Positions 1 to 9,490 are shown, numbered from the stretch's first letter. The stretch is DNA of 13,550 nucleotides from Actinomycetes bacterium (GCA_029778515.1 JAKOQD010000202.1:1-13550); one strand, 5' to 3'. A program made the numbers and translations. The notes: generated from the letters alone by a model not told the origin.

Positions 1-54
1 CCCAACACGCCGAACACCCCCAACACGCCGAACACCCCCAACACCCCGAACACC
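1..54. repeat. 18-bp tandem repeat, three copies, in frame
   Basis: The unit CCCAACACGCCGAACACC occurs at 1-18 and again, identical, at 19-36. The copy at 37-54 has one substitution (G to C in the ninth base). The array may start before the window. Eighteen bases are six codons (PNTPNT), so gain or loss of a unit would keep the reading frame of the gene it lies in. Confidence 0.85.
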
Positions 55-99
55 CCGGCCTCGCCGCAGTCGGCCCCGAGCGCCCGTTCGGCAGACTGA
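1..99 (+). CDS. C-terminal tail of an upstream protein with Pro-Asn-Thr repeats (partial, 5' end outside window)
   Basis: Frame 1 is open from the first base to a TGA at 97-99. It reads six PNT triplets and then a short Pro/Ala/Ser tail ending in RSAD. Third codon positions in this frame are almost all G or C, as in real genes here, and the stop lies 4 nt before the ATG of the next gene, so the two are probably co-transcribed. The tail is low-complexity and presumably unstructured. Nothing of the functional domain is visible, so the protein cannot be named. The repeat is also a DNA tandem repeat (separate entry), so tail length could vary between strains. Confidence 0.6.
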   Translation, partial: PNTPNTPNTPNTPNTPNTPASPQSAPSARSAD

Positions 100-103
100 C
101 TAC

Positions 104-1291
104 ATGAGTGATCTCGACCGAGCCGCAGCCCTCCTGCAGTCCCCGGACGCAGGGGGGCTGTTGCTCGCCGCGCTGACCGGCGACCCGTCCGCCGACGTGC
201 CAGGGTTCACCGCCACGCTGGCCAACTGGCAGTACCGGCCCGGGGCTGAGGTCACCGCCGGGTACTCGGTCAGCTACGCCGACCCGAGCGGACGTCCCGT
301 GCAGGAGGACCTCTTCGTCACCACCGCGGACGTGGCTGCGCCGGCCACCCTCAGCCGGGACCACTTGAGCTTTGCGGTCTGGCGGCATCCCGGCGACCCA
401 CTGCTTCCCGGGTTGGCAGCGGCCTGCGACCCCGCGACGGTGATGTCCTGGCTACAGGTGACGCCGAACCACTTCGATCTCACCCTCCTGGCTTACCGTC
501 CGCTGCGCCGGGCAGTGCTTCGCGCCACGGCGGACGGCAGCGAGACCTATCTCAAGGTGCTGCGCCCGGAGCGCGCCGACCGGCTCGCCGTCCGCCAGAA
601 CCTGCTGGCTGACGCCGGGCTGACCCCTGCGCTGCTGGCCCGGCCGGCCCCGGGCGTGCTGCTCACCCCGCGGGCATCCGGACGCTCGCTGGCTCACGTC
701 CTCGCTACGCATGATGATCCCGAGTTGCCGGCCGCAGCCGACCTGATCGGCCTGCTCGACGCGCTCCCCAACCAACTCTGCGACCTGCCGCGCCGACCAG
801 CGTGGTCGGACCGCCTCGATTTCCATACCGCAACCGCGGTGGATCGGTTGCCCGCGCACACCGAGCGTCTGCACGCCTTGCAGCGGAAGCTCCAGGGTGT
901 GCTCGACACTGCGCCGGTCGGGCCGCTCGTCCCTACCCATGGCGATTTCTACGAAGCGAACCTTTTCGTCGACTCACCACGGCTCATGCTGATCGACCTC
1001 GACGCCAGCGGCCCTGGGCGCCGCGAAGACGACCTGGCCTGTCTACTGGCGCACCTGGTCGTGCTGCCGGGCCTGTCGCCGGAGCACTATCGGGCGGTGC
1101 CGATCGTCCTTGAGCGGTGGACGGACGAGTTCGCGGCCCTGGTCGCGCCCGCGGCGCTGTTCGCGCGGGTGGGTGCGGTGGTGCTCAGCCTGATCGCCGG
1201 CGCGGACGGGCACCAGGCGGAGCACCGGCTCGAGTTGGCCGAAGCCTGGGCGGCGCGTGCGCGCGGCGAGCAGGGCGGCGGCCCGAGATGA
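104..1291 (+). CDS. Aminoglycoside phosphotransferase (APH)-fold kinase, substrate unknown
   Basis: A 395-residue protein whose C-terminal two thirds look like an APH/choline-kinase-type small-molecule kinase. The catalytic loop is visible as HGDFYEANLF (HGD at 279-281, Asn286), followed by a DFG-equivalent metal-binding IDLD (Asp298 and Asp300) and an EDDLA element near 309-313, as in the family. A likely ATP-contacting lysine is K151 in YLKVLRP. The first 130 residues show no motif I recognise. The family phosphorylates sugars, aminoglycosides, choline or similar alcohols; actinobacterial maltokinases are related, but nothing here fixes the substrate. The start is the first ATG, 4 nt after the preceding stop and without a clear ribosome site, which suggests translational coupling. 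A resistance role should not be assumed. Confidence 0.8.
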   Translation: MSDLDRAAALLQSPDAGGLLLAALTGDPSADVPGFTATLANWQYRPGAEVTAGYSVSYADPSGRPVQEDLFVTTADVAAPATLSRDHLSFAVWRHPGDPLLPGLAAACDPATVMSWLQVTPNHFDLTLLAYRPLRRAVLRATADGSETYLKVLRPERADRLAVRQNLLADAGLTPALLARPAPGVLLTPRASGRSLAHVLATHDDPELPAAADLIGLLDALPNQLCDLPRRPAWSDRLDFHTATAVDRLPAHTERLHALQRKLQGVLDTAPVGPLVPTHGDFYEANLFVDSPRLMLIDLDASGPGRREDDLACLLAHLVVLPGLSPEHYRAVPIVLERWTDEFAALVAPAALFARVGAVVLSLIAGADGHQAEHRLELAEAWAARARGEQGGGPR

Positions 1292-1305
1292 GAGAACCCT
1301 AATCC

Positions 1306-1327
1306 GTCCGCTCTGGCCCGGGCGGAC
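1306..1327. terminator. GC-rich hairpin, possible terminator of the kinase gene or operator
   Basis: GTCCGCTC (1306-1313) pairs with GGGCGGAC (1320-1327) around a 6-base loop, giving eight pairs with one G-U in RNA. It begins 14 nt after the kinase stop. The downstream tract is pyrimidine-rich (CCCCTCACCTAGCTTT) but not a true U-run, so termination would be inefficient or Rho-assisted. It also covers the -35 area of the putative promoter for the next gene, so it could instead be a protein-binding site. Confidence 0.4.
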
Positions 1328-1336
1328 CCCCTCACC

Positions 1337-1342
1337 TAGCTT
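1337..1342 (+). promoter_or_regulatory. Candidate -10 box of the small exported protein gene
   Basis: TAGCTT fits the actinobacterial TANNNT -10 pattern. It would place the transcript start near 1349, giving a leader of about 20 nt that contains the ribosome site at 1356-1363. No matching -35 hexamer is seen. Confidence 0.3.
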
Positions 1343-1355
1343 TGAACCAGCAACG

Positions 1356-1363
1356 AAAGGAGG
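1356..1363 (+). promoter_or_regulatory. Strong ribosome binding site fixing a GTG start
   Basis: AAAGGAGG ends 6 nt before GTG at 1370 and 12 nt before the in-frame ATG at 1376. The spacing favours the GTG. This is one of the best Shine-Dalgarno sites in the window and supports the small gene being real. Confidence 0.75.
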
Positions 1364-1369
1364 CCGAAA

Positions 1370-1684
1370 GTGCCAATGTCACAGCGTTCCACCTTCTGGG
1401 CGGTGTCCGGCGCGATCGGACTCACCTCTGTCGGACTCGGCGCCTTCGCGCTCCAGGGCAGCGGCCCGGCGCCGATCGAAGCCCGACCCGCGGTCGTCGT
1501 GCCATTGAGCACAGCCTCAAGCGATCCGAGCAGCACGCCGTCGGCGTCACCGTCCGCGTCCGGCTCGGAGAGCGCCAGCGCAACCGTTTCCCCAAGCAGC
1601 ACTGGCAAGACGCCGTCCGCCAAGCCGAGCGCGAAGTCCAGCGTTTCGCCGGTCAGCCCGCCGAGCGCCGAGACGCCAGACTAG
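1370..1684 (+). CDS. Small exported or membrane-anchored Ser/Pro/Ala-rich protein, unknown function
   Basis: A 104-residue protein. The N-terminus is MPMSQR followed by a hydrophobic stretch at about residues 9-29, which is a signal peptide or signal anchor; no lipobox cysteine is present. From about residue 45 onward the protein is almost only Ser, Pro, Ala, Thr and Lys with no recognisable domain, as in a disordered extracellular tail or cell-wall spacer. There is no LPXTG-type sorting motif. The GTG start is chosen for its spacing to AAAGGAGG. The gene converges on the two-component system with 28 nt between stop codons. Its neighbours suggest a possible envelope role, but that is inference and I do not recognise the family. 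Confidence 0.65.
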   Translation: MPMSQRSTFWAVSGAIGLTSVGLGAFALQGSGPAPIEARPAVVVPLSTASSDPSSTPSASPSASGSESASATVSPSSTGKTPSAKPSAKSSVSPVSPPSAETPD

Positions 1685-1712
1685 GCCCGGATCCAAGCCC
1701 AGCGTCATCGAC

Positions 1713-2378
1713 TCAGGTGAGCCGGTAGCCCATCCCGCGGACGGTCTCGAAATAGTCGGCGCCCAGCTTGCGGCGTAGGTAGCGGACATAGACGTCCACC
1801 ACGTTCGAGCCCGGGTCGAAGTCGTAGCCCCAAGCGCCCGAAAGCAACTGCTCACGGCTGAGCACCTGGCCGGGGTTGCGCAGGAAGACCTCGGCCAGGG
1901 TGAACTCACGTCCGGTCAGATCCACCGAACGCCCGCCGACGCTCGCCCGGCGAGTGCGCAGATCGAGCGAGAGGTCGCGATGCGACAACACGGTCGCCGA
2001 GTCCGCATCGGACCCGCCCTCAGCGCGCAGCCGCAGGTGGATCCGCGCCAACAATTCCTCGAAAGCAAACGGCTTGGGCACATAGTCGTCCGCGCCCGAC
2101 TGCAGTCCGGCGACCCGGTCGGCCACCGAGGTGCGCGCGGTCAGCATGATCACCGGAACACTGACCCCCTGCCCGCGAATCCGGGACAGCACCTCGAAGC
2201 CGTCGATGTCGGGCAGGCCGACGTCCAGCAGGATGAGGTCGATCGGCTCGACCAACGCCAACTGCACCGCGGCTACCCCCGAAGGCTCGACCAAGGTCGC
2301 AAATCCGGCCGCCCGCAAGCCCTTTGCGATGAAGGCACTGATCCGCGGTTCATCCTCGACGATCAGGATCTGGCTCAC
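1713..2378 (-). CDS. OmpR/PhoB-family response regulator
   Basis: A 221-residue protein with an N-terminal receiver domain (about 1-115): acidic pair E8/D9, phospho-acceptor D52 in LLDVGLP, T80 in MLTAR and K102 in PKPF. A C-terminal winged-helix DNA-binding domain (about 125-220) has the recognition-helix sequence DVYVRYLRRKL and the closing RGMGYRL. All catalytic residues are present, so it should be phosphorylated by the adjacent kinase and act as a transcription factor. The GTG start at 2376-2378 overlaps the kinase stop (GTGA). A ribosome site AGGAG at 2384-2388 sits 5 nt upstream, so the pair is one coupled operon. Targets are not evident. Confidence 0.95.
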   Translation of the reverse strand: MSQILIVEDEPRISAFIAKGLRAAGFATLVEPSGVAAVQLALVEPIDLILLDVGLPDIDGFEVLSRIRGQGVSVPVIMLTARTSVADRVAGLQSGADDYVPKPFAFEELLARIHLRLRAEGGSDADSATVLSHRDLSLDLRTRRASVGGRSVDLTGREFTLAEVFLRNPGQVLSREQLLSGAWGYDFDPGSNVVDVYVRYLRRKLGADYFETVRGMGYRLT

Positions 2379-3796
2379 TCAGACTCCTCTCTGGCCGGCA
2401 GCACGATACTGATCCGGCTGCCGACGCCACGCTCGGACTCGATCTCGATCCGGCCCCCATGCGCTCTGGCGATAGCATTCACGATCGCAAGCCCGAGCCC
2501 GGTGCCGCCACCCACGCCGCGCTCGAAGCGGTTCGTGACCCGGGCGATGTCCTCGGGGCTGATCCCGACGCCCTCGTCGCGAACCCACAGCCGCAACTCA
2601 CCGCGACGCAGCTGCGAACCCATGCCGACGGTCGAGGCATCCGTCGAGTAACGGACGGCGTTGGCCGCCAGTTGCAGCCACGCCTGCGCCACGCGCTGCG
2701 GGTCAAGCACAAACTCGACGTCCGCAAGCTCGTCCAGCACCCAGTGCCGGTTGCCCAGCCCGGACGCCTTCGCGAGCGTCTCGTCGGTGAGCCGGGCGAC
2801 GTCGGTCCGCACTGGGCGAAGCAACTCCGGACGCTCCGCCCGGGCGAGTGCCAGCAGGTCGTCGACCAGGCGGCCCATGCGGTCGGTCTCGTCGAGCAGC
2901 AACTCCTTGGTCGCGACCACATCGGCCGGGTCGGCTGCGTCCATCAACTCCAGGTGCCCGCGGATGATCGTCAGCGGCGTGCGCAACTCGTGGCCGACAT
3001 CGTCGAGCAGCTCGCGCTGTGCGCCGACGGCACCTTCGAGCCGGTCGAGCATGCTGTTCATCGTCTCGCCGAGTGCGGACAGATCATCGGTTCCGCGGAC
3101 GGGGATGCGCTCGCTCAGGTCGGCGTCGGTGATCTTTTCCGCGGTCCGGCGCATCCAGGCGAGTGGTTCGAGTAGGCGTCCAACCAGGATCCAGATCAGC
3201 AGCCCGACCAGCAGCAACGAGCCGAGTGCGACCAGAATGTAGCTGCGCCAGACCTCGCCGAGCAGGCTCTCCTCCGCGCCGAAGTCGACCGCCCGCACCA
3301 GCGCACCGCCGGGCGTGCCGTTGGCGAAGCTGACCGGAACCACGATGTAGCGATAGTCACGCTGGCTGGTGACGAGCCTGCCCTGGCTGATCGTGGCGAG
3401 GTTGGTCAGCGGCAGAACCGCGGCGGTGAACTCGTCATCCTGGTCGAGCCGGAACGTCGCGCCCTCTTGGGCGGCCCACCGCACTTTGCCGTCGAGAACA
3501 CCGAAGACACCCTCGTTCGCTGCGAGCACTGAGCGCTGGACGGCGACGCGGGTGAGGCTCTCAGCGTCGACGAAGCCGACGCCTGTGCGCGGGTCGACGC
3601 CCTCTGTGGCGAGTGCCTGGAACTCGGTCGCCCCCAATTGCAGGTCGGCGGCCACCCGCTGCTCGGTGAGCGCATGGCCGCGGGTGGTCACGATCAGGCC
3701 GGAGAGGGCCAGCGCAATTCCGGTCAGCGCCACCACGGCGGAGATCACCCGGGCACGGATACTCCAGTTGGCCAGGCGCAGGGCGGAGACGCTCAT
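2375..3796 (-). CDS. Membrane sensor histidine kinase with HAMP domain
   Basis: A 473-residue protein. Transmembrane helices lie at about 14-36 and 186-207 and enclose an extracytoplasmic sensor of about 150 residues with no motif I can name. HAMP follows (about 208-258), then HisKA with phospho-acceptor H269 in DVGHELRTPL, then the ATPase domain with N box (N379 in LAANAVRYS), G1 box DEGVG (407-411), F box NRFERG (422-427) and G2 box GTGLGLA (431-437). It is therefore a complete class I kinase of the EnvZ/PrrB-like architecture, expected to phosphorylate the regulator encoded directly after it. The ATG at 3796 precedes a typical basic N-terminus. No good ribosome site is seen, and CAAACT, 6 nt upstream, is only a weak -10 candidate. 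Confidence 0.95.
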   Translation of the reverse strand: MSVSALRLANWSIRARVISAVVALTGIALALSGLIVTTRGHALTEQRVAADLQLGATEFQALATEGVDPRTGVGFVDAESLTRVAVQRSVLAANEGVFGVLDGKVRWAAQEGATFRLDQDDEFTAAVLPLTNLATISQGRLVTSQRDYRYIVVPVSFANGTPGGALVRAVDFGAEESLLGEVWRSYILVALGSLLLVGLLIWILVGRLLEPLAWMRRTAEKITDADLSERIPVRGTDDLSALGETMNSMLDRLEGAVGAQRELLDDVGHELRTPLTIIRGHLELMDAADPADVVATKELLLDETDRMGRLVDDLLALARAERPELLRPVRTDVARLTDETLAKASGLGNRHWVLDELADVEFVLDPQRVAQAWLQLAANAVRYSTDASTVGMGSQLRRGELRLWVRDEGVGISPEDIARVTNRFERGVGGGTGLGLAIVNAIARAHGGRIEIESERGVGSRISIVLPAREESE

Positions 3797-3832
3797 CGCC
3801 CTAGTTTGCCCGGTGCGTACGACAAAGCCGAG

Positions 3833-4498
3833 CTAAGCCCCGGGCAGCACCAGCGAGACGCCCAGGCCGATCATCACCACCGCGATCACGCCGTCCAGCA
3901 CCTGCCACGCGCGGACGGTCGCCAGCCAGCGTCCGAGCAGCCGGGCGCCGAAGGCAAGCCCGAAGAACCAGACGAAACTGGCCACCATGGCGCCGGCGGC
4001 GAACACCCAGCGCTGGTCGCCGTGGGTGGCGGCGACCGAGCCGAGCAGGAAAACGGTGTCGAGGTACACGTGCGGGTTGAGCCAGGTGAGCGCGAGGGCG
4101 GTCAGCGCCACCGAGGCCGCGGTACGGGGGCGCGCCGCGACCAGCGTGACCGTCGTTGCCGGGCCGGACGAGGTGGTCCCCGGCTCGTTGGAGTCGGTCA
4201 GCACCAGCGCCGATCCGTCCGGACGCAGCGCCCGCCTGGCCGCCAGCAGGCCGTAGCCGACGAGGAACACCGCGCCTGCCCAGCGCACCACGTCGACGAG
4301 CCAGGGAAGCGCAGTGGTGGCCGCGCCAATGCCGGAAACCCCGACCACGATCAGGATCACGTCCGACACCGCGCAGATCGTGGCCACCAGCACCGTCCGC
4401 TCGCGTCGGATGCCCTGGCGAAGCACGAACAGGTTCTGTGCACCGATGGCAACGATGAGCGAGAAGCCGAGGCCGAGGCCGGCCAGCAGGTGGGACAT
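3833..4498 (-). CDS. lysE: LysE/ArgO-type basic amino acid exporter
   Basis: A 221-residue polytopic membrane protein with family hallmarks: GAQNLFVLRQGIRRE near residues 19-33, the membrane Asp46 in SDVILI, and LTWLNPHVYLDTVFLLGS at about 137-153. Length and about six hydrophobic segments match LysE/ArgO. Known members export lysine and arginine (or canavanine) and relieve intracellular excess. The divergent gene encodes a LysG/ArgP-like regulator, the classical partner, which supports an inducible lysine/arginine exporter. The ATG lacks a Shine-Dalgarno site but has TAGCCT 6 nt upstream, so a leaderless mRNA is likely. The loop at about 95-120 is rich in Gly, Ser and Thr. Substrate is inferred from family and context. 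Confidence 0.9.
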   Translation of the reverse strand: MSHLLAGLGLGFSLIVAIGAQNLFVLRQGIRRERTVLVATICAVSDVILIVVGVSGIGAATTALPWLVDVVRWAGAVFLVGYGLLAARRALRPDGSALVLTDSNEPGTTSSGPATTVTLVAARPRTAASVALTALALTWLNPHVYLDTVFLLGSVAATHGDQRWVFAAGAMVASFVWFFGLAFGARLLGRWLATVRAWQVLDGVIAVVMIGLGVSLVLPGA

Positions 4499-4504
4499 GC
4501 TTCG

Positions 4505-4510
4505 AGGCTA
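4505..4510 (-). promoter_or_regulatory. Candidate -10 box for leaderless lysE transcription
   Basis: On the minus strand TAGCCT is followed by 6 nt (CGAAGC) and then the lysE ATG, so transcription would begin at or next to the start codon. No ribosome site exists between them, consistent with a leaderless mRNA. Confidence 0.5.
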
Positions 4511-4555
4511 ACCAGCCAACTCGGGTAAGTACAGCTAAAGAAGCTTGCCTTGCAT

Positions 4556-4561
4556 TAGCAT
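4556..4561 (+). promoter_or_regulatory. Candidate -10 box for leaderless lysG transcription
   Basis: TAGCAT ends 7 nt before GTG at 4569, the start preferred for the regulator. No Shine-Dalgarno sequence precedes that GTG. The 70-bp divergent gap also holds GCTAA (4534-4538) and TTAGC (4555-4559), an inverted pair that could be part of a regulator site. Confidence 0.45.
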
Positions 4562-4568
4562 CGCTTAT

Positions 4569-5447
4569 GTGGAACTGCCGTTGGAATTGCTGCGAACGAT
4601 TGACGTCATCGTCTCGACCGGCTCGCTGGAAGACGCCGCAGCCGAGTTGAGCATCACCCCGTCCGCGGTATCGCAACGCCTGAAGGCACTCGAGACCCGG
4701 GTGGGCCGGGTGCTGGTGGTGCGGTCCAAGCCCGTCCGCGCCACCGCGGACGGACAGGTGCTGATCCGGCTGGCCCGCCAACTGGCCACCCTTGAGCACG
4801 ACACCCTCGCGAGCCTGGGCCTCGGCGAGGATGGCCCGGTCGAAGTGCCGCTGGCGGTCAACGCGGACAGCCTCGCGACCTGGTTCCTGCCCGCGCTCGC
4901 ACCGCTGGCGACCGACATCGTGTTCGACCTGCACCGCGACGACCAGGACTACACCGTGGGCCTGCTTGAATCCGGGACGGTGACCGCGGCCGTGACCTCT
5001 CAGGCGCAGCCGGTGGCCGGATGTTCGGTACGTCCACTAGGGGCGATGCGCTACCTGCCGGTCGCGGCACCCGGGTTCTACCAGCGTTGGTTCGAAGGAA
5101 CCCCAGCTGTCGAGGCCTTCGGACGCGCCCCCGCGATCGATTTCGACCGGCGTGACGATCTGCAGACCCGCTACCTGATCACCCGCGGAGTCGACCCGGC
5201 TTTGCCGCCGCGCCACCACGTGCCGGCTTCGCACGACTTCGCGTCCGCAGTGTTGCTCGGCATGGGCTGGGCACTGATCCCCGAGCAACAGTCCCGACCG
5301 GCGCTGGCGGACGGCCGGCTCGTCGGGTTGGGCGGCGCCCCTGTGGACGTCCAGCTCTACTGGCAGCGTTGGAAGCTCGCGTCCGAGTTGCTCACGCGAA
5401 TCGAGGACGCCGTGGTGAGCGCAGCCCGCTCAGCCCTACGCCAGTGA
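4569..5447 (+). CDS. lysG: LysG/ArgP-type LysR-family transcriptional regulator
   Basis: A 292-residue LysR-type protein. The winged HTH is at about residues 3-62 (sequence ...SLEDAAAELSITPSAVSQRLKALE...). The effector domain begins near 90 with VPLAVNADSLATWFLPAL, a stretch typical of the ArgP/IciA/LysG subgroup. Known members sense lysine or arginine and activate the divergent exporter gene, which is the arrangement here. The open frame extends to a TTG at 4545. I prefer GTG at 4569 because the family N-terminus aligns there (ELPLELLRTID) and a TAGCAT box sits 7 nt upstream. It ends 8 bp from the stop of hspR, convergently, leaving no room for a terminator. Confidence 0.88.
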   Translation: MELPLELLRTIDVIVSTGSLEDAAAELSITPSAVSQRLKALETRVGRVLVVRSKPVRATADGQVLIRLARQLATLEHDTLASLGLGEDGPVEVPLAVNADSLATWFLPALAPLATDIVFDLHRDDQDYTVGLLESGTVTAAVTSQAQPVAGCSVRPLGAMRYLPVAAPGFYQRWFEGTPAVEAFGRAPAIDFDRRDDLQTRYLITRGVDPALPPRHHVPASHDFASAVLLGMGWALIPEQQSRPALADGRLVGLGGAPVDVQLYWQRWKLASELLTRIEDAVVSAARSALRQ

Positions 5448-5455
5448 GGGACCGT

Positions 5456-5878
5456 TCAGCGGGCGGCGATCTCTCGGGCCTGGCGGACGCGGGTGCGCCC
5501 GATGTGCACGGAGCCGCCAGCTTCGGCGGTGAACAGGCGCGCTGCGTCCGGCAGCAGCTGCAGTTCGTGAACCACCGAAGCCAGGCGGGCGAGCTGGACG
5601 TGCAGTGACTCCACCTCGGCTTCCAGCGCCAGGATGCGCCGGATGCCTTCGAGGTTGATGCCCTCGTTCTGGGAGAGCTGCTGGATGTGCCGCAGCTTCG
5701 CGATGTCGCGCAGCGAATAGCGCCGGCCCCGACCGCGGGTCCGTCCTGGCACGACGAGACCCAACCGGTCATAGCCACGCAGAGTCTGCGGATGCATCTC
5801 CGCCAACTGCGCGGCCACCGAGATCACGAAGATCGGGGCGTCGGCGTCCAGCCGGTCGGGCAGGAAATCGGAGGTCAT
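5456..5878 (-). CDS. hspR: HspR, MerR-family heat-shock repressor
   Basis: A 140-residue protein. The MerR-type DNA-binding domain (about 16-86) shows [21 protein letters not shown], then the basic wing [18 protein letters not shown] and [15 protein letters not shown], all hallmarks of HspR. A coiled coil follows (about 84-106). HspR represses the dnaK operon by binding HAIR sites, with DnaK as co-repressor in Streptomyces. Its operator is present upstream of dnaK in this window. The ATG overlaps the dnaJ stop (ATGA), so it is the translationally coupled last gene of the operon, giving negative autoregulation. The C-terminal tail after the coiled coil is short and basic. Confidence 0.95.
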   Translation of the reverse strand: MTSDFLPDRLDADAPIFVISVAAQLAEMHPQTLRGYDRLGLVVPGRTRGRGRRYSLRDIAKLRHIQQLSQNEGINLEGIRRILALEAEVESLHVQLARLASVVHELQLLPDAARLFTAEAGGSVHIGRTRVRQAREIAAR

Positions 5879-7023
5879 CGCTGCACCTTCAGCAGGTGCT
5901 CCCGCGGGTTCGGCAGCGCAGCCTTGGTCTGGAACTCAGCCAGCGCCGCCCTCGCCTCCTCGTTCAGATGCTTCGGCACCTGCACTTCGACGGTCACCAG
6001 CAGGTCGCCATCCGCAGCCCCGCCCCGCACCCCACGACCGCGGACGCGGAACGTGCGCCCGGTAGGCGTGCCCGCCGGAATCCGCACTCGCACCTTCGAA
6101 CCGTCCAGCGCCGGCACCTCGATTTCGGCCCCCAGCGCAGCTTCGGTGAACGTGATCGGGACGGTGATCGTCAGATGATCGCCCTTGCGGCCGAAGATCG
6201 GGTGCGGCCGCACGTGCACCAGCACGTACAGGTCGCCGGCCGCGCCGCTGTTCTCGCCGGCGCCACCCTTGCCCTTGATCCGGATGCGCTGGCCGTCGGT
6301 CACGCCGGCCGGAATCCGCACCTGCATCGACCGGGTGGAGTGACCACGTCCGCTGCCGTGGCAGGTCGGGCACGGGTCCTCGACCACCATGCCCCGGCCA
6401 CGGCATTCGCGACAGGGCTCACTGACGGCGAACACGCTGCTCGATGAGGAGGTCTGCATGCCGCTGCCCTGGCAGGCGCGACACACCGTCGGCTGCGTCC
6501 CCGGCCGGGCACCCGTGCCGTGACAGGTCTCGCACGCCGCCTCCGACGTGGTCTGCATGGTCACCATCGCGCCCGCCAAGGCGTCCGCGAAGTCGATCGT
6601 GACCTCACCCTCGATGTCGGCACCGCGGCGCGGTCCACGACTACGTCGGCTGGCCGTGGCACCGCCGAAGAGGTTGCCGAACAGGTCGGAGATGCCCGAA
6701 TCGCCGGTGGCGTTGCGGAACAGGTCTTCCATCGACGGACCGGCGCCGGCGCCCTGCCCGCCGGTGGGGAACCGGAATCCCCCACCGCCGAACAGCCGCC
6801 GGGCCTCGTCGTACTCCTTGCGCTTGGCAGCGTCGGAGAGCACCGAGTTCGCCTCGGAGATCTCCTTAAACTTCTTCTCGGCGTCCGGGTTCTGCTTGTT
6901 CTGGTCGGGGTGGTACTCCCTGGCCAGCTTGCGGAACGCCTTCTTGATCTCCTCGGGCTTCGCGCTCGAGGAGACGCCGAGCACCTTGTAATAGTCCTTC
7001 TCGATCCAGTCCTTGGTACTCAT
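5875..7023 (-). CDS. dnaJ: DnaJ (Hsp40) co-chaperone, operon-encoded DnaJ1
   Basis: A 382-residue type I Hsp40. The J domain (about 8-75) carries HPD at 38-40, which stimulates DnaK ATPase. A Gly/Phe-rich linker spans about 79-120. The zinc-binding domain has four CxxCxGxG-type repeats starting at C164, C181, C204 and C218, followed by the C-terminal substrate-binding beta domains. The N-terminus [17 protein letters not shown] is that of the actinobacterial DnaJ encoded next to dnaK and grpE. The ATG has GAGGAGG at 7028-7034, 4 nt upstream. It lies 24 nt after grpE and overlaps hspR by 4 nt. The protein delivers unfolded clients to DnaK in the cytoplasm. Confidence 0.98.
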   Translation of the reverse strand: MSTKDWIEKDYYKVLGVSSSAKPEEIKKAFRKLAREYHPDQNKQNPDAEKKFKEISEANSVLSDAAKRKEYDEARRLFGGGGFRFPTGGQGAGAGPSMEDLFRNATGDSGISDLFGNLFGGATASRRSRGPRRGADIEGEVTIDFADALAGAMVTMQTTSEAACETCHGTGARPGTQPTVCRACQGSGMQTSSSSSVFAVSEPCRECRGRGMVVEDPCPTCHGSGRGHSTRSMQVRIPAGVTDGQRIRIKGKGGAGENSGAAGDLYVLVHVRPHPIFGRKGDHLTITVPITFTEAALGAEIEVPALDGSKVRVRIPAGTPTGRTFRVRGRGVRGGAADGDLLVTVEVQVPKHLNEEARAALAEFQTKAALPNPREHLLKVQR

Positions 7024-7047
7024 CGCGCCTCCTCTCCTAGTCGCACG

Positions 7048-7613
7048 TCACTCGGGGTTGGCCACGCCCACTCGCGCCGGACGCAGCAGGCGCTCGTTGA
7101 GCTTCACGCCACGCTGCATCACCGCCGAGATGGTCGGGACGGTGATTTCGGCCTCGCCGGGGAACGGCATCTGCATCAGAGCCTCGTGCAGCTGCGGGTC
7201 GAACTCCTCACCAACCTCGCCGAAGGTCTCCAGGCCGTACTTGGCCGTGGCCTTCTCCAGCTCGTCGGCGACCAGCTTGAAGCCGCCGACCAGCTCGTCG
7301 TGCTCGCGGGCCGCTTCCACGCTGTCCAGGACGGGCAGCAGGTCGAGCACTACCGCCTCGACCCCGCCCTGCCGGGCCAGTGCACGGTCGCGGTCCACAC
7401 GCTTCTTGTAGTTGGCGTACTCGGCGTGCAGGCGCTGCAGGTCGTCGGTGCGCTCAGCCACGAGTTCCTGCAGCTCCGCGATCGCCGCTTGAGTTGCCGG
7501 CTCGGCGTCCGGCTTCAGGCCTTCGTCCGGCGCAGGGACCGCTCCTGCGCCCTCGACCGGCTCGAGCCCTTCGTCAGGCTCCTGCCCTTCGATCGGCTCT
7601 CCGAACGTATCGG

Positions 7614-7617
<4 letters not shown>
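7048..7617 (-). CDS. grpE: GrpE, nucleotide exchange factor of DnaK
   Basis: A 189-residue protein. After an acidic, low-complexity N-terminus (about 1-40, with repeated EG/EP/DEGL elements) comes the long dimerising helix containing [19 protein letters not shown] (about 58-76). The C-terminal beta domain holds [13 protein letters not shown] and ends near the conserved [16 protein letters not shown]. GrpE releases ADP from DnaK and resets the chaperone cycle. The start is GTG at 7615-7617, overlapping the dnaK stop (GTGA), which implies translational coupling and matched expression with dnaK. The acidic N-terminal extension is usually variable in this family. Confidence 0.97.
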
Positions 7618-9461
<1,844 letters not shown>

Positions 9462-9468
9462 GTGAGTT

Positions 9469-9474
9469 ACCTCC
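9469..9474 (-). promoter_or_regulatory. dnaK ribosome binding site
   Basis: GGAGGT on the minus strand, 7 nt before the dnaK ATG. It decides the start against the upstream in-frame codons. Confidence 0.85.
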
Positions 9475-9490
9475 GGTTGAGTCTGAACGA

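Noticed and set aside
3638..4528. A 296-codon plus-strand frame opposite lysE
   Set aside because: The composition (His, Gln, Gly, Arg repeats) is typical of an antisense frame in GC-rich DNA, and there is no domain.
3801..4934. A 377-codon minus-strand frame across lysE and the start of lysG
   Set aside because: The translation is Arg/Gly/Ala-rich shadow sequence. The LysE and LysR-family reading frames in the same DNA carry full family motifs.
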